Below, piece after piece: positions 47,594-57,787 of a stretch of DNA of 64,000 bases. The position numbers and the translations under genes are program-made. This DNA is from a bacterium. Its GTDB lineage: Bacteria; Bacillota; Bacilli; Lactobacillales; Streptococcaceae. The stretch is taken from contig CAJNBY010000005.1 in NCBI GenBank assembly GCA_905221125.1, forward strand, positions 49,993 through 113,992, read 5' to 3'. The notes under the pieces were generated by a model. That model had not been told where the DNA came from and searched no databases. It saw only the letters and a list, made by a program, of their open reading frames with translations. Each line of letters begins with the position of its first letter. Within the stretch, counting starts at the first letter, position 1.

Positions 47594-49157
47594 CTGTAAT
47601 TTCCCCTATCCAATTTTGGAGTTTTTCTAAAAACATCTGTCCTGTATGTTCCTTAATCTTTTCTACGGAGTAAATTAAGGATTGATTCCACTCTTTAAGT
47701 GTATCCAAATAATAATGGATAGCCTCTTGAAGTTCTGACAAATCCGAAATAAGATAACCGTTCTTTAAATGATCCACATAAACTGTTTTGACCTTATTAA
47801 TTTGAGGGATTCCTGCACTAATTCCAGCAATTTGAGTATAAAGATGTGGAAGGTTACTCAAGTCCACAATTAAACGTACAAACTCCAAAGTTTTAATTAA
47901 GTCCAATTCATCATTCATGTTAACAATTTGATATTTCAGACTCTCTATTTTATTATCTTCTAAGGGATTCTCTGAATCCCCATAGCCCCCATCTTTTTCC
48001 AATGATTGACTATCGATTCTATCTTGTATCATTTTTTGAATCGAGGACTCAAACTGCTCTAACAATTCTTCATTCGTCGCAAAGGTACCAAATATCAATT
48101 CTACATCCTTTGTTTTAGAAACAAAATCTAATACTTGATATATGCCCTCTTCATCAATCCCCTCTTTAAAATCCAGTTGGTAATAAATAAAAGAGGTTTT
48201 TCTTGTCTGACTACGCCCCAAACGTAGGCGAGTATCAAAAGGAGACAGATGTTTAAAATATTGTTCATTCTCTGGATATAATTCTTTCAAAATTTGAAGA
48301 CTATCTTCCCTATCTACCAAGGTAAAGTCTACCTTATTAAACGTTGACGATAACATCTTAAAAGTATCTTGAGGATTACGATCAATAAAAAGACTCAAAA
48401 TCTTATGACTTTCCTCAGGTAGGGTCTTCAAAATCAAATCATTATGAACTTGATGTGCTGGAATAATAAATAAATTATTCTTTTTATAAATCTTATTCAG
48501 TTGTTTTTCAAAGAATTCCTCTACTACCTCTCCTATGTGATTGTAACTCAATAATTTGAAACGATAACCAAATATTGGATTAATCTCAATACGTCCACTT
48601 TCCTGTAAGTGCTCTCTAAACTGCCAAATTCCCTTAGTATTCAAATAATCTTGATAGTAAGGCATATTATCTTTAAAATAGATCACACTGGATACTAAGC
48701 CCCTGTCATCCATAATAAATCGTTCGGAACGTTGACCCTCTCTATTAAAATATTGGATATCACTGATAAAGCCTTCAACACCATGTTCTACCTGAGCATA
48801 AGGTCTACCCTTTTTTTGTACCAATATAGCAAATGGACTATAGATAAATTCACACTCATTATCCCACTCAATATCTTTAAGATTTAAAACCTGTGAATGT
48901 TCAACAGAAAAATCTTGCATGTCATCAAATACAGAATAGGCATCTGTCTCTAAAACACCATGACGATGTAAAAAATAACGAAGATGAGGTTGGTAGGATA
49001 AAACCAACAATTGCGAACGTAAGCCCTGCTCCTGTAATAATCTAAGTTGATTGAAGGTATCATCAAATTCAAGTTTAAAAGAAGTACGATACCAAGGAAT
49101 CAGGTCAAAATGCCATGGTCGTTCACTTCCATACCATGCTGGAATAAAATAATACAT
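47577..49157 (-). CDS. asp1: Accessory Sec system protein Asp1
   Basis: 526 residues. Resembles a GT-B glycosyltransferase that has lost catalysis; binds sugars on the adhesin within the Asp1-2-3 complex. N-terminal MYYFIPAWYGSERPWHFDLI and the glycosyltransferase-like C-terminus (LSNLPHLYTQIAGISAGIPQ) are typical. I choose ATG at 49157 with AGGAGG five bases upstream rather than GTG at 49163, which overlaps that site. Confidence 0.93.
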   Translation of the reverse strand: MYYFIPAWYGSERPWHFDLIPWYRTSFKLEFDDTFNQLRLLQEQGLRSQLLVLSYQPHLRYFLHRHGVLETDAYSVFDDMQDFSVEHSQVLNLKDIEWDNECEFIYSPFAILVQKKGRPYAQVEHGVEGFISDIQYFNREGQRSERFIMDDRGLVSSVIYFKDNMPYYQDYLNTKGIWQFREHLQESGRIEINPIFGYRFKLLSYNHIGEVVEEFFEKQLNKIYKKNNLFIIPAHQVHNDLILKTLPEESHKILSLFIDRNPQDTFKMLSSTFNKVDFTLVDREDSLQILKELYPENEQYFKHLSPFDTRLRLGRSQTRKTSFIYYQLDFKEGIDEEGIYQVLDFVSKTKDVELIFGTFATNEELLEQFESSIQKMIQDRIDSQSLEKDGGYGDSENPLEDNKIESLKYQIVNMNDELDLIKTLEFVRLIVDLSNLPHLYTQIAGISAGIPQINKVKTVYVDHLKNGYLISDLSELQEAIHYYLDTLKEWNQSLIYSVEKIKEHTGQMFLEKLQNWIGEITDVKKY

Positions 49158-49166
49158 AGTCACCTC

Positions 49167-50384
49167 CTATATAAGCGGTTTGTAAGTTTCGTTTAGTCTT
49201 AAAGCCTTTACTTCATCTTTTACATTAAAAATCATCCCATTAAGCATTAAAAACAATCCGGGAATCATAGCAACTCGTAACAGTTTTTCATCATGTAAAA
49301 CAAGGAGCATTGGTAAACCAGCCATAATCACATTGATAATTCCTCCTACAATGGAAAAACGTAAAACTAAACGATTGATAAAGCGACTAGTCTCCTCGCC
49401 TGGATAAACCCCATAAATATATTCACCTGATTTTTTCATTCGATCAGCAATCTGATCTCCACTCATATTCACAAATGCAAAGGCAATACTAAAAAGAAAT
49501 AAGATAGCAATATATAAATAAATCCACAGTGGTTCTCCCATCTTATATTGGTTAGATAACTCCATATAAATAGGATTTTCTGGGAACAAGGAATGTAAAA
49601 AAAGTAATACATAGGTGGGTAAACTCATAAAAGTCATAACATACATATAAGGCATTCCCCCAGCAGGATTTAACATCACTTCAAAATACGAATACCTCTT
49701 AAAGCGACTATGTAAACCAACTTTATGTAAGGGTAAACGATATCTTGCTCGATACAAGATTGAAACAATATAGGTAAAGGCAACCCCCATCAAAACTAAT
49801 AATAAAATACTAGTATAAGAGATCTGGATAACTTTAAAAGTTTCAATCATATCCTGTGGAATATTTAATACCATACTCGATAACAAAATAACCATCGGAC
49901 CGCCTACACCGTTGATAGCATTGATATCTGACAGCCAAACTAAAAAGAAAGTTCCTGCAATCAGCAAAAGAGTATTCATCAAAATAATCAGAGTTGAAGA
50001 AAAGATTGGCTGGACAGGAAGATTTAAGGAAATGGCCAATGACTGTATAATCGCAATAAATAGGGTTATATACATTCTCCTTCTATCTTGGACTTCTATT
50101 GAAAGCGATGAAATTCCTAATCGTTTAGAGAAAGATAACATCTGCCATAAAAGCATCGAAGACATCCAAGGAGAAAGACCTACAGAAAGCAAAGAAAGAC
50201 TCCTAAGGTTTCCACCTGTAAGAGCTGTAGAAAAAGCTAAATAGGCAGTTGAACCACCTAAAAAATCTCTGCTATTCACATTAACAAAAGGAAGAGTTAG
50301 CCTACTTCCCAAGACATAAATAAAAATCAAAAACAGGGTCACTAGACCTTTTTTTACTATTATAGACGAAAAAATGTTTTTCAT
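49167..50384 (-). CDS. secY2: Accessory translocase channel SecY2
   Basis: 405 residues, ten predicted membrane helices, SecY fold with a pore/plug region near [21 protein letters not shown] and the SecY-type [18 protein letters not shown] (about 327-344). Forms the dedicated channel for the SRR adhesin. ATG at 50384 has AAGGA six bases upstream (TTG at 50390 less likely). First gene of secY2-asp1-asp2-asp3-secA2-gtfA-gtfB-asp4-asp5. Confidence 0.95.
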   Translation of the reverse strand: MKNIFSSIIVKKGLVTLFLIFIYVLGSRLTLPFVNVNSRDFLGGSTAYLAFSTALTGGNLRSLSLLSVGLSPWMSSMLLWQMLSFSKRLGISSLSIEVQDRRRMYITLFIAIIQSLAISLNLPVQPIFSSTLIILMNTLLLIAGTFFLVWLSDINAINGVGGPMVILLSSMVLNIPQDMIETFKVIQISYTSILLLVLMGVAFTYIVSILYRARYRLPLHKVGLHSRFKRYSYFEVMLNPAGGMPYMYVMTFMSLPTYVLLFLHSLFPENPIYMELSNQYKMGEPLWIYLYIAILFLFSIAFAFVNMSGDQIADRMKKSGEYIYGVYPGEETSRFINRLVLRFSIVGGIINVIMAGLPMLLVLHDEKLLRVAMIPGLFLMLNGMIFNVKDEVKALRLNETYKPLI

Positions 50385-50390
50385 ATCCAA

Positions 50391-50770
50391 TCCTTTGTTT
50401 TATTAACTTCTAGAAATCATCTAAATTTCAGCACATCACATAATAAAGGAAATAGCATTCTCAGAATTTCATCCCTCTTTTTTGACTACTGCCTTTTCAT
50501 TACACTCTATCTAGAAAACTATTTTAAAATAGGTCAACTATAAATATAAATACAGCTTAATATTTTATAGCATACAACTTCCGCTCTTCTAATTATATCA
50601 AAAAAAGCAGAAAAAATCTGCTTTTGAGTGCCTATAAGATATAAAAGGCCTATCAATATCTTCATCACTTTATTCAATGTCAAGCGTAAAATTACATTAT
50701 TTTTTGACTATACTATATCTCATTAAAAGCTAGTAGGTTGTGTTATATATAAGTCAAGAAAATAGATTGT
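50391..50770 (-). promoter_or_regulatory. Non-coding gap between glycosyltransferase cluster and secY2, probable secY2 promoter region
   Basis: 380 AT-rich bases without a gene. It holds a terminator at 50604-50626 for the upstream cluster. Closer to secY2, a candidate TTGACC on the minus strand (about 50541-50536) is followed 17 bases later by CTAGAT, a weak promoter. The spacer includes the palindrome CTATTTTAAAATAG. The gap implies that export genes and sugar-extension genes can be expressed separately. Confidence 0.4.
50598..50626 (-). terminator. Terminator at the end of the glycosyltransferase cluster
   Basis: AAAAGCAGA/TCTGCTTTT stem with a short A-rich loop and a long T-run on the minus strand. 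Confidence 0.75.
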
Positions 50771-52540
50771 TTAATCACTTAATAAATATAGAAGTTCTGC
50801 ATAGCGTTTAAAGATATCCGTATTTTGAAGTCCTGCTTCTTTTGCCTGATTGTAACGCATTTTTAAATTCGTTAGCACATTCTCTCTTTCATCCGCTACA
50901 TTCCAGCCTTTAACAGCATAAACCGCCATCCGTTCCATCAAACATTCTAAAACATCAACCAACAACTTTTCAGTTATTCTACTACTAATACTATCCACTC
51001 CAACTCTATAATTATAAATAGCCTTATGGATATAGGTTAGACGACTAGACTCTGCAAAAAGACGATAATTAGTACGCATATCTCCAACCATTTGCCCTTT
51101 AGGAAAAGAAATCGTATCAAACAATCTACGCGCAAACAAAATTCCCCAGCTTGTTTTAAAGGATAAATCCTTACGTTCTAATAGGGGAAGTTGATGGATG
51201 AGTTCCTCACCGCTATAATGAGTTTCATAATAATCTTCAAAGAGATGAATCAAATAAACATTGCGTTCTTGGTGAAATTCTTGATAATTGGATACAGCTA
51301 CTTCTGCATCATTAAACAAGGCCGCTCGGTACAGATCCTCTACATAAGTCGGCTCTATCCAGTCATCTGAATCAATAAAGGATAAAAATTCCCCTTTCGC
51401 CTCAGCAATACCAGCATTTCGAGCGTCCGACAAGCCTCCATTTTCCTTTTCAATATAGTGAAAACGACTATCCTTCGCAACAAACTCCTGACATATCGCA
51501 CCAGAACCATCTGGTGAACCATCGTTAACCAACAGAACTTCTATATTTGAATAAGTCTGTTTAGCAATGCTATCCAAACAGCTCCATAGATAATTCTCAA
51601 CATTATAAATTGGAACGACTAGACTGATTAATGGTTGTGGATAAGTAATCTTATTTTCTAAATCTGCTACCCTAGTTTCATACACCTTAATGTCTTTTGA
51701 ATCTGGAAAACGGTCTTTCCAATAGGATAGTATATGCTTTATCCTTTCCAAATAATAATAATTAGGAATGCTTAATTCATTTATAAAATCTAACATATTC
51801 CAATGTACTTTTATGTCGCAAAGAGCAGATGTTTCCGATGGATGATGAGTCGCATTCTGACCATGTTGTACATATATATACGTCACTTCATCTATATAAA
51901 CAACACTTTCCGCTCGCAAATATAATTTAAAAAAGTAATCTAAATCTTCACTCTGTTGCAGTTTTTCATCCAAAAATAAATTTTCTGTTAGCGATTTTTT
52001 AAATAACTTTGCAGCAATACAAGCAAAATCATGAGTTAAGTAATTTAATTTCGGAAACAGCTCTAAAAATGGACGTATTTGCTTTTTTTTAATACAAAGA
52101 TCATCTAGATTTTGATTGGAATATACAGGAAAATAAAACAAACCATCTTCCGTATTAAAAGATTTATGCTTTGAAATAGCTATATCAGTATTATTTTCTT
52201 TTAAACCTTTAAAAAGAGCTTCTAGATGATTTGACTCCACCCAATCGTCTGAATCAATAAAAGTAATATAAGCTCCCTCAGAACGTTCAAGTCCTAGATT
52301 ACGAGCAGAAGATACTCCTCCATTTTCCTTTTCAATATAACGAAAACGACTATCACGTTCTGCATATTCCTGACAAATCATTCCCGATGAATCTGTTGAA
52401 CCATCGTTTACAAGTAACACTTCAAAATTGGTATGACTCTGATTGATAATACTATCTAAACACTGACGTAAATACTTCTCTGTATTATAAATCGGAACGA
52501 TAATACTGATTAATTCTTGATTTAGCTGGCTCTCACTCAT
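50771..52540 (-). CDS. Two-domain family 2 glycosyltransferase (intact copy)
   Basis: 589 residues with two complete GT2 (GT-A) domains. Domain 1 (about 9-240) starts ELISIIVPIYNTEKYLRQCL and has the DSDDW acceptor block; domain 2 (about 303-540) starts PLISLVVPIYNVENYLWSCL, with FIDSDDWIEPTYVEDLY. Each has the VNDGS nucleotide-sugar motif and DSD metal site, so both may be active, adding one or two sugars to the adhesin glycan. The C-terminal half is almost identical to that of the next gene upstream, a recent tandem duplication. Comparable double-domain enzymes are known in the pneumococcal psrP island; I do not assign a gly letter. Confidence 0.9.
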   Translation of the reverse strand: MSESQLNQELISIIVPIYNTEKYLRQCLDSIINQSHTNFEVLLVNDGSTDSSGMICQEYAERDSRFRYIEKENGGVSSARNLGLERSEGAYITFIDSDDWVESNHLEALFKGLKENNTDIAISKHKSFNTEDGLFYFPVYSNQNLDDLCIKKKQIRPFLELFPKLNYLTHDFACIAAKLFKKSLTENLFLDEKLQQSEDLDYFFKLYLRAESVVYIDEVTYIYVQHGQNATHHPSETSALCDIKVHWNMLDFINELSIPNYYYLERIKHILSYWKDRFPDSKDIKVYETRVADLENKITYPQPLISLVVPIYNVENYLWSCLDSIAKQTYSNIEVLLVNDGSPDGSGAICQEFVAKDSRFHYIEKENGGLSDARNAGIAEAKGEFLSFIDSDDWIEPTYVEDLYRAALFNDAEVAVSNYQEFHQERNVYLIHLFEDYYETHYSGEELIHQLPLLERKDLSFKTSWGILFARRLFDTISFPKGQMVGDMRTNYRLFAESSRLTYIHKAIYNYRVGVDSISSRITEKLLVDVLECLMERMAVYAVKGWNVADERENVLTNLKMRYNQAKEAGLQNTDIFKRYAELLYLLSD

Positions 52541-52553
52541 TCTCTACTTACTC

Positions 52554-54303
52554 CTATTCCAATAAATATAGAAGTTCTGCATAGCGTTTAAAGATATCCG
52601 TATTTTGGAGTCCTGCTTCTTTCGCCTGATTGTAACGCATTTTTAAATTCGTTAGCACATTCTCTCTTTCATCCGCTACATTCCAGCCTTTAACAGCATA
52701 AACTGCCATTCGTTCCATCAAACATTCTAAAACATCAACCAACAACTTTTCAGTTATTCTACTACTAATACTATCCACTCCTACTCTATAATTATAAAGA
52801 GCCTTATGGATATATGTCAAACGGCTAGACTCTGCAAAAAGACGATAATTAGTACGAGTATCTTCAATCGTTTTCCCTTTAGGAAAAGAAATCGTATCAA
52901 ACAATCTACGCGCAAACAGAATTCCCCAACTTGTTGTAAAAGAAAAATCTTTACGTTCTAATAAGGGGAGTTGCTGGATGAGTTCCTCACCGCTATAATG
53001 AGTCTCATAATAATCCTCAAAAACATGAATCAAATAAACATTGCGTTCTTGGTGAAATTCTTGATAATTTGATACAGCTACTTCTGCATCATTAAACAAG
53101 GCTGCTCGGTACAGATCCTCTACGTAAGTCGGCTCTATCCAGTCATCCGAATCAACAAAGGATATAAATTCTCCTTGTGCTCGCGCAATACCAGCATTTC
53201 GAGCGTCCGACAAGCCACCATTTTCCTTTTCAATATAACGAAAACGACTATCCTTCGCAACAAACTCCTGACATATCGCACCAGAACCATCTGGTGAACC
53301 ATCGTTAACCAACAGAACTTCTATATTTGAATAAGTCTGTTTAGCAATGCTATCCAAACAGCTCCATAGATAATTCTCAACATTATAAATTGGAACGATT
53401 AGACTAATTAATGGTTGTGGATAAGTGACCCTTTCTCTAGCCTCTGACACAAATGATTCATATTCTCTGATTGCTTTCGATGTTGGAAAACCAACTATTC
53501 TACTTGCTACTAAGTTTTTTAGTCTTCTAAAATATTGAAAAGTTGGAATTCCCATCTTTTCAATTTGTTGAAACATTCTTTTGAAGATTTCCAACTCATG
53601 CAATGCTTTTAATTCATTAAAATTCTGTGATGTGCTAGCATCGTGTGTTCTGTAGATATAGGTATAATCTCTCACATATACAACTGACTCAACTTCAAGA
53701 TATAAATGAAAGAAGAAATTCAAGTCTTCTGCATAGCTTACTTGTTCATCAAACAAAAGATTTCCAATGATTTTTCTTTTTATTAATTTAGATGAAATAG
53801 AGTAAAAACTATGATCTAGTTCTCCCAACTTTGGAAGGATTTCTAAAAAAGAATCTCTACTTCTTGTCCCAATATTAAGAAATTCATCGTTCTCTTTTGA
53901 ATAACTTCTCAAATAAAATACACCATCCTGAGCAAATCGTTTATAAGTAGAAATTGCTACATCTGTATCATTTTCTTTAAGAGCAGTATAAAGCACCTCT
54001 AGATAGTTAAATTCTACCCAATCGTCTGAATCAATAAAAGTAATGTACGCCCCCCCCCGAACGTTCAAGTCCTAGGTTACGGGCAGAAGATACTCCACCA
54101 TTTTCCTTTTCAATATAACGAAAACGACTATCACGCTCTGCATATTCCTGACAAATCATGCCTGATGAATCTGTTGAACCGTCGTTTATGAGTAACACTT
54201 CAAAATTAGTATAACTTTGATTAATAATACTATCTAAACACTCATGTAAATACTTCTCTGTATTATAAATCGGAACGATAATACTGATTAATTCATTATT
54301 CAT
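52554..54303 (-). pseudogene. Two-domain family 2 glycosyltransferase, frameshifted at a G9 tract (probably phase-off)
   Basis: Paralogue of the 50771-52540 gene, same two GT2 domains. The reading frame breaks at a run of nine Gs on the minus strand (54058-54050). The 5' part (54303 to 54031) encodes 90 residues ending RSGGGVHYFY, and the 3' part stays open from about 54068 to 52554. With eight Gs the frame would read ERSGGAYITF, matching ERSEGAYITF in the paralogue, and give 582 residues. The total span (1750 bases) is one more than a multiple of three. Either a slipped-strand switch in the off state or a homopolymer sequencing error. It starts within the end of the upstream GT2 gene (8-base overlap). 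Confidence 0.85.
54050..54058 (-). repeat. Homopolymeric G9 tract inside a glycosyltransferase gene
   Basis: Nine consecutive C on the plus strand (G on the coding strand) at codons 79-81 of the gene. It lies just before the DSDDW motif of domain 1, so an off state removes nearly all of the enzyme. The paralogous gene has TCTGAGGGA here, not a homopolymer. Confidence 0.9.
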
Positions 54304-55213
54304 CTTTCTTCTCCAGTTCTAGCTGATTGATAATACTTTCTAAATCAAGACGATCAATCTTACTTTTCAATTTTTCCCTCTCCTCTTCATATCCATAGAC
54401 TTCCAATTCTGATAACCTTCTTTTCAACACATAGTCATACATTCTATATGTTTTTACAATATCAATCCCATCCATATCTTTGGTTTCACGAATTCGTTCT
54501 TCCAAAGCATCAATATAATCCATATGTGATAAATTAAAACTTTTAGATAAACCATTAGGATTGTAGCGATACACATAAACAGTCTGATTACTTACAGCTA
54601 TCTTTTCTGCTTTTAAATAAAGTTTCCAAGTTGTGAATTGATCTTCTGCGTATTTTCCATAAGGATAACGAATACCATCAAATAAACTAAGCTTATACAA
54701 TTTTCCCCAAGCAGTGGAAAAACGTAAAAAATTCACATCTACCATATCATCCAGTTGTTGAACCGCGTCAATATTATCAATAAAAGTAATAGGTAGTTTA
54801 GGAATGTAGTGTTGCGTGAAAAATTGAAAATAAGGTTCTTCAAAATAGCAAAAGAAACCTACTACTAAGTCTGATTCCCCAAGCAGGCTAGTTGCATACA
54901 ACTTTTCCAGAGCTTGCTCCATCAAAAAATCATCTGAATCAACAAAGGTTACATACTCTCCTCTAGCTCTATCTAAAGCATAATTTCGCGCATCTGACAA
55001 TCCTCCGTTTTCCTTCACAAAATAACGAATACGATTATCACATTCCGCATACTCCCGACAAATCTCATCAGAAGCATCTGTCGAACCATCATTTATCAAT
55101 AAGACTTCAATCTCTTGGTAAGTCTGATTCAAAATACTATCTATACATTGTCGTAAATATTGTTCAACATTGTATACAGGTACAATGACACTAATTAAAG
55201 GATATTTCTTCAT
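54296..55213 (-). CDS. Family 2 glycosyltransferase (single domain)
   Basis: 305 residues. N-terminal PLISVIVPVYNVEQYLRQCI (4-23), LINDGSTDASDEICREY (about 38-54), GGLSDARNYALDRARGEYVT and VDSDDF (about 94-99, DxD metal site). C-terminal helical part with WGKLYKLSLFDGIRYPYGKY. Cytoplasmic enzyme expected to extend the adhesin O-glycan; donor and linkage cannot be read from sequence. Overlaps the next gene by eight bases and follows a GT8 gene by 19 bases. Confidence 0.9.
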   Translation of the reverse strand: MKKYPLISVIVPVYNVEQYLRQCIDSILNQTYQEIEVLLINDGSTDASDEICREYAECDNRIRYFVKENGGLSDARNYALDRARGEYVTFVDSDDFLMEQALEKLYATSLLGESDLVVGFFCYFEEPYFQFFTQHYIPKLPITFIDNIDAVQQLDDMVDVNFLRFSTAWGKLYKLSLFDGIRYPYGKYAEDQFTTWKLYLKAEKIAVSNQTVYVYRYNPNGLSKSFNLSHMDYIDALEERIRETKDMDGIDIVKTYRMYDYVLKRRLSELEVYGYEEEREKLKSKIDRLDLESIINQLELEKKDE

Positions 55214-55232
55214 GTTATCTTCCTAATGCTTA

Positions 55233-56441
55233 TCAACTAAATAAGCTTCTTATTTTTTCAACCATCTTTTCAGGTTCGTCCTTTTTGCAAATATAGCTTG
55301 CTTTTCCTGCAGTATGATCTGTACTATCAAATGTCAATATTGGTTTCCCAAGATTGTTGACTTTTTCTATAATATTATCAACTTCTGCTTCATAATTAAT
55401 ATCCAAATAAAAATCAATTTCTTCTACTACTTTTATCAAATTCATTGGATTATAAGCTGGAAAGATTCTTACATTTAAATATCTTTGCAAATCTACAATT
55501 TCAGATGCAAATTCTGTTGGAGCTAAAATAGAGAAATGAACATATGGCAATTCCCTTATTAGATACTCTAACTGTTCCATACGACAAGTATTTGTAAAAA
55601 CGGCTGTATGATAGAGAGGGGAATCAATAAGAGAATCCAAACCTTTTTCAAAATTCATCTTCCTCATAACAATATCAGACCATTCCAAACCATGATAGAA
55701 CCACCATTCATTTCTAAAGCGGTTTAAATTGATACCATACCATGGTTTTTCACCAGTATAATGAATAATCTCAGCTTCTTTCTCCGCAACTAGAGAATCC
55801 TGATACCATGAAGCAATCTGATAGTTTCTTGCGACAGTATCCATACCTACCATGAAATTATATTTTTGAGGCAATTTTTTCCACCGTTTCTGAAATAAAA
55901 TATTTAAAATACCTTGATCTCCAAAACTACTCTCATGAAATTGATTTGTTAGTTCAAATAACTGTTCAGTAACCCCTTCAGCCCTCCAGACATCAACATC
56001 AATCAACATCACACCAGAATTAAAGGAAGCACTTGTCAGATCGTCTTCTACAGCAGCCATCGGGAAATCAGCTAAATCTTCTGAAAATAAAGCATCCAAG
56101 TTCCCTCTCACGATAACATCTGAATCTAAATAGATAGCTCTATTCTCTTCAACAAATTGTGGAATAAAATAACGAAAAAAAGCTGCATAACTTAAATGAG
56201 AAAGCGGTAAATGATAGTTTTTCAGACTGTGACTGCTAATTTTCACATTCACAATTTCTGAAAATAAAGGCTCCAATCGCTTTGCCATTAATTGAAACCA
56301 TTCTGAAGGCATATCATCATTAAATACATAGAACTTCACATTTCGATTATGGGCACATACTGACTTGATTGTTGTTTCAATCTTATCACGATACCCACTA
56401 TCTGCCCCCAGAACAACGACTTTTTTATTCATTTTAAACAT
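55233..56441 (-). CDS. Family 8 glycosyltransferase with GtfB-like C-terminal module
   Basis: 402 residues. GT8 domain (about 5-265): VVVLGADSGYRDKIETTIKS, metal site AIYLDSDVIVRGNLD (DSD at about 102-104), FNSGVMLIDVDVWR, DQGILNILF and HYTGEKPWYG. The last about 130 residues (TNTCRMEQLEYLIRELPYVH ... IDFYLDINYEAEVDNIIEKV ... PILTFDSTDHTAGK) resemble the C-terminal half of GtfB rather than a GT8 tail. This suggests an acceptor-binding module. Probably adds hexose to the adhesin glycan. Confidence 0.88.
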   Translation of the reverse strand: MFKMNKKVVVLGADSGYRDKIETTIKSVCAHNRNVKFYVFNDDMPSEWFQLMAKRLEPLFSEIVNVKISSHSLKNYHLPLSHLSYAAFFRYFIPQFVEENRAIYLDSDVIVRGNLDALFSEDLADFPMAAVEDDLTSASFNSGVMLIDVDVWRAEGVTEQLFELTNQFHESSFGDQGILNILFQKRWKKLPQKYNFMVGMDTVARNYQIASWYQDSLVAEKEAEIIHYTGEKPWYGINLNRFRNEWWFYHGLEWSDIVMRKMNFEKGLDSLIDSPLYHTAVFTNTCRMEQLEYLIRELPYVHFSILAPTEFASEIVDLQRYLNVRIFPAYNPMNLIKVVEEIDFYLDINYEAEVDNIIEKVNNLGKPILTFDSTDHTAGKASYICKKDEPEKMVEKIRSLFS

Positions 56442-56484
56442 TCCTTTCGTTTTATGAACTATAAAACTATTTATTCTAAAAATA

Positions 56485-57735
56485 TTATAAAAGATTTAAA
56501 TATACTTTCTCTTGAATTAGTTTACGGATTTTCATTTTCATTTCTGTAGTATTTTCACATACAATCGCTTTCTCCCCTACATGGTTTGTATCTGAAAAAG
56601 CAAAAATTGGCACATTCTTCTTCAGTGCTTCTTGAGTTGGTTCTTCCCATGTTGCTCCCTCTGCTATATCCAACACTGCTAGTGCTTTCTCTAGGATGTG
56701 CTTGTAACTATTGTTTTTGTGTGCATTTGAATAATAGTAAAGATTTGGATATTCTATATACTGCTGTTGAATTGCTGGAAAACAAGGTTGAAAAATATGA
56801 AATTGGCAATCGGGAAATTCTTCTAATAAATTTGAGAAATTAGAAAGATTACATGTATTCGTAAATATTAAAATATGATGAACAAAATTTGTCATATTAA
56901 AATTTGCTAATTCTAATTGGAATTGGCGTTGATTATAGAGTGTACTCCAATCCAATCCATAGTAAAACCACCATAACTTTTTAAACCTGGTTGAAAAACT
57001 TTCTTCATTCCAAGGTTTATTATATCCTAGGTAATGTAAGATACGAGGCATTCGATTCTCTTTTATAGTGGTTCTCTCTTTTTTAAATTCACTAATCTCG
57101 TATGCATCATATCCGACTAAAAAATTATATGTATCTTTCAATGGTAACCATTCTTCTCCAAATGCCATAATCATAATTGATTGGTCTCCATTTGGTACAT
57201 GCATATAGTATTCTCGAGTCAAGCCTACCAGTTTTTCTCGGACATTTTCCTCTCTCCAACGCTTTAAATTAACGACTAATACTCCAGAATTCAATTCTTT
57301 TTTTACATTAGGATGTTTAGTTGGATCTAAATCACTATCATTTACTGCCGCAACATAATAATCTTCTAAATCATATTCTAACAAATGGTCAATTTTACCT
57401 GTTACTTATAAATCACAATCTAAAAAGATAGCCTTATCTTCTTTCACAAAATCCGCCATATAATAAACAAGAAATTTAGTTGCTGATATATGTTTACTAT
57501 TATTAACATTAAACTGTCTCAATTCCTGTTCTTCTTCAGGCAATCGAATATTACAAACCCTAGAATCAAACGGAGTTAACCAATTTTGCAGAGCTCCAAA
57601 CCATTCTTGTGGAATACTCCCGTTATTGAAAATATATATTTTCAAATTTCTATGATAAGCACACAATGATTTTATAGTTACAATAGCTTGTTCACAATAA
57701 CTTCTATCGAAACATAATACAACAGCTTTTTTCAT
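56485..57735 (-). pseudogene. Family 8 glycosyltransferase interrupted by an in-frame stop codon
   Basis: One 417-codon frame starting MKKAVVLCFDRSYCEQAIVT at 57735, broken by TAA at 57408-57406 directly after the metal site FLDCDL. The frame resumes unchanged: VTGKIDHLLEYDLEDYYVAAVND, FNSG-like LNSGVLVVNLKRW, DQSIMIMAF, HYLGYNKPWN, then the GtfB-like C-terminal module (IFTNTCNLSNFSNLLEEFPD ... FAFSDTNHVGEKA). The total is a multiple of three, so this is a nonsense mutation, not a frameshift. The 5' part alone (109 residues) lacks most of the active site; the 3' part has only a weak TTG for restart. Confidence 0.85.
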
Positions 57736-57787
57736 TTTGTATTTACTCTTTCTGAATTTTACAAATAGCTTGCTAAAAAGCTCAAAT

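Noticed and set aside
54031..54303. Separate short 90-residue glycosyltransferase gene
   Set aside because: It is the 5' part of a longer gene cut by a one-base change in a G9 tract, as shown by alignment with the intact paralogue.
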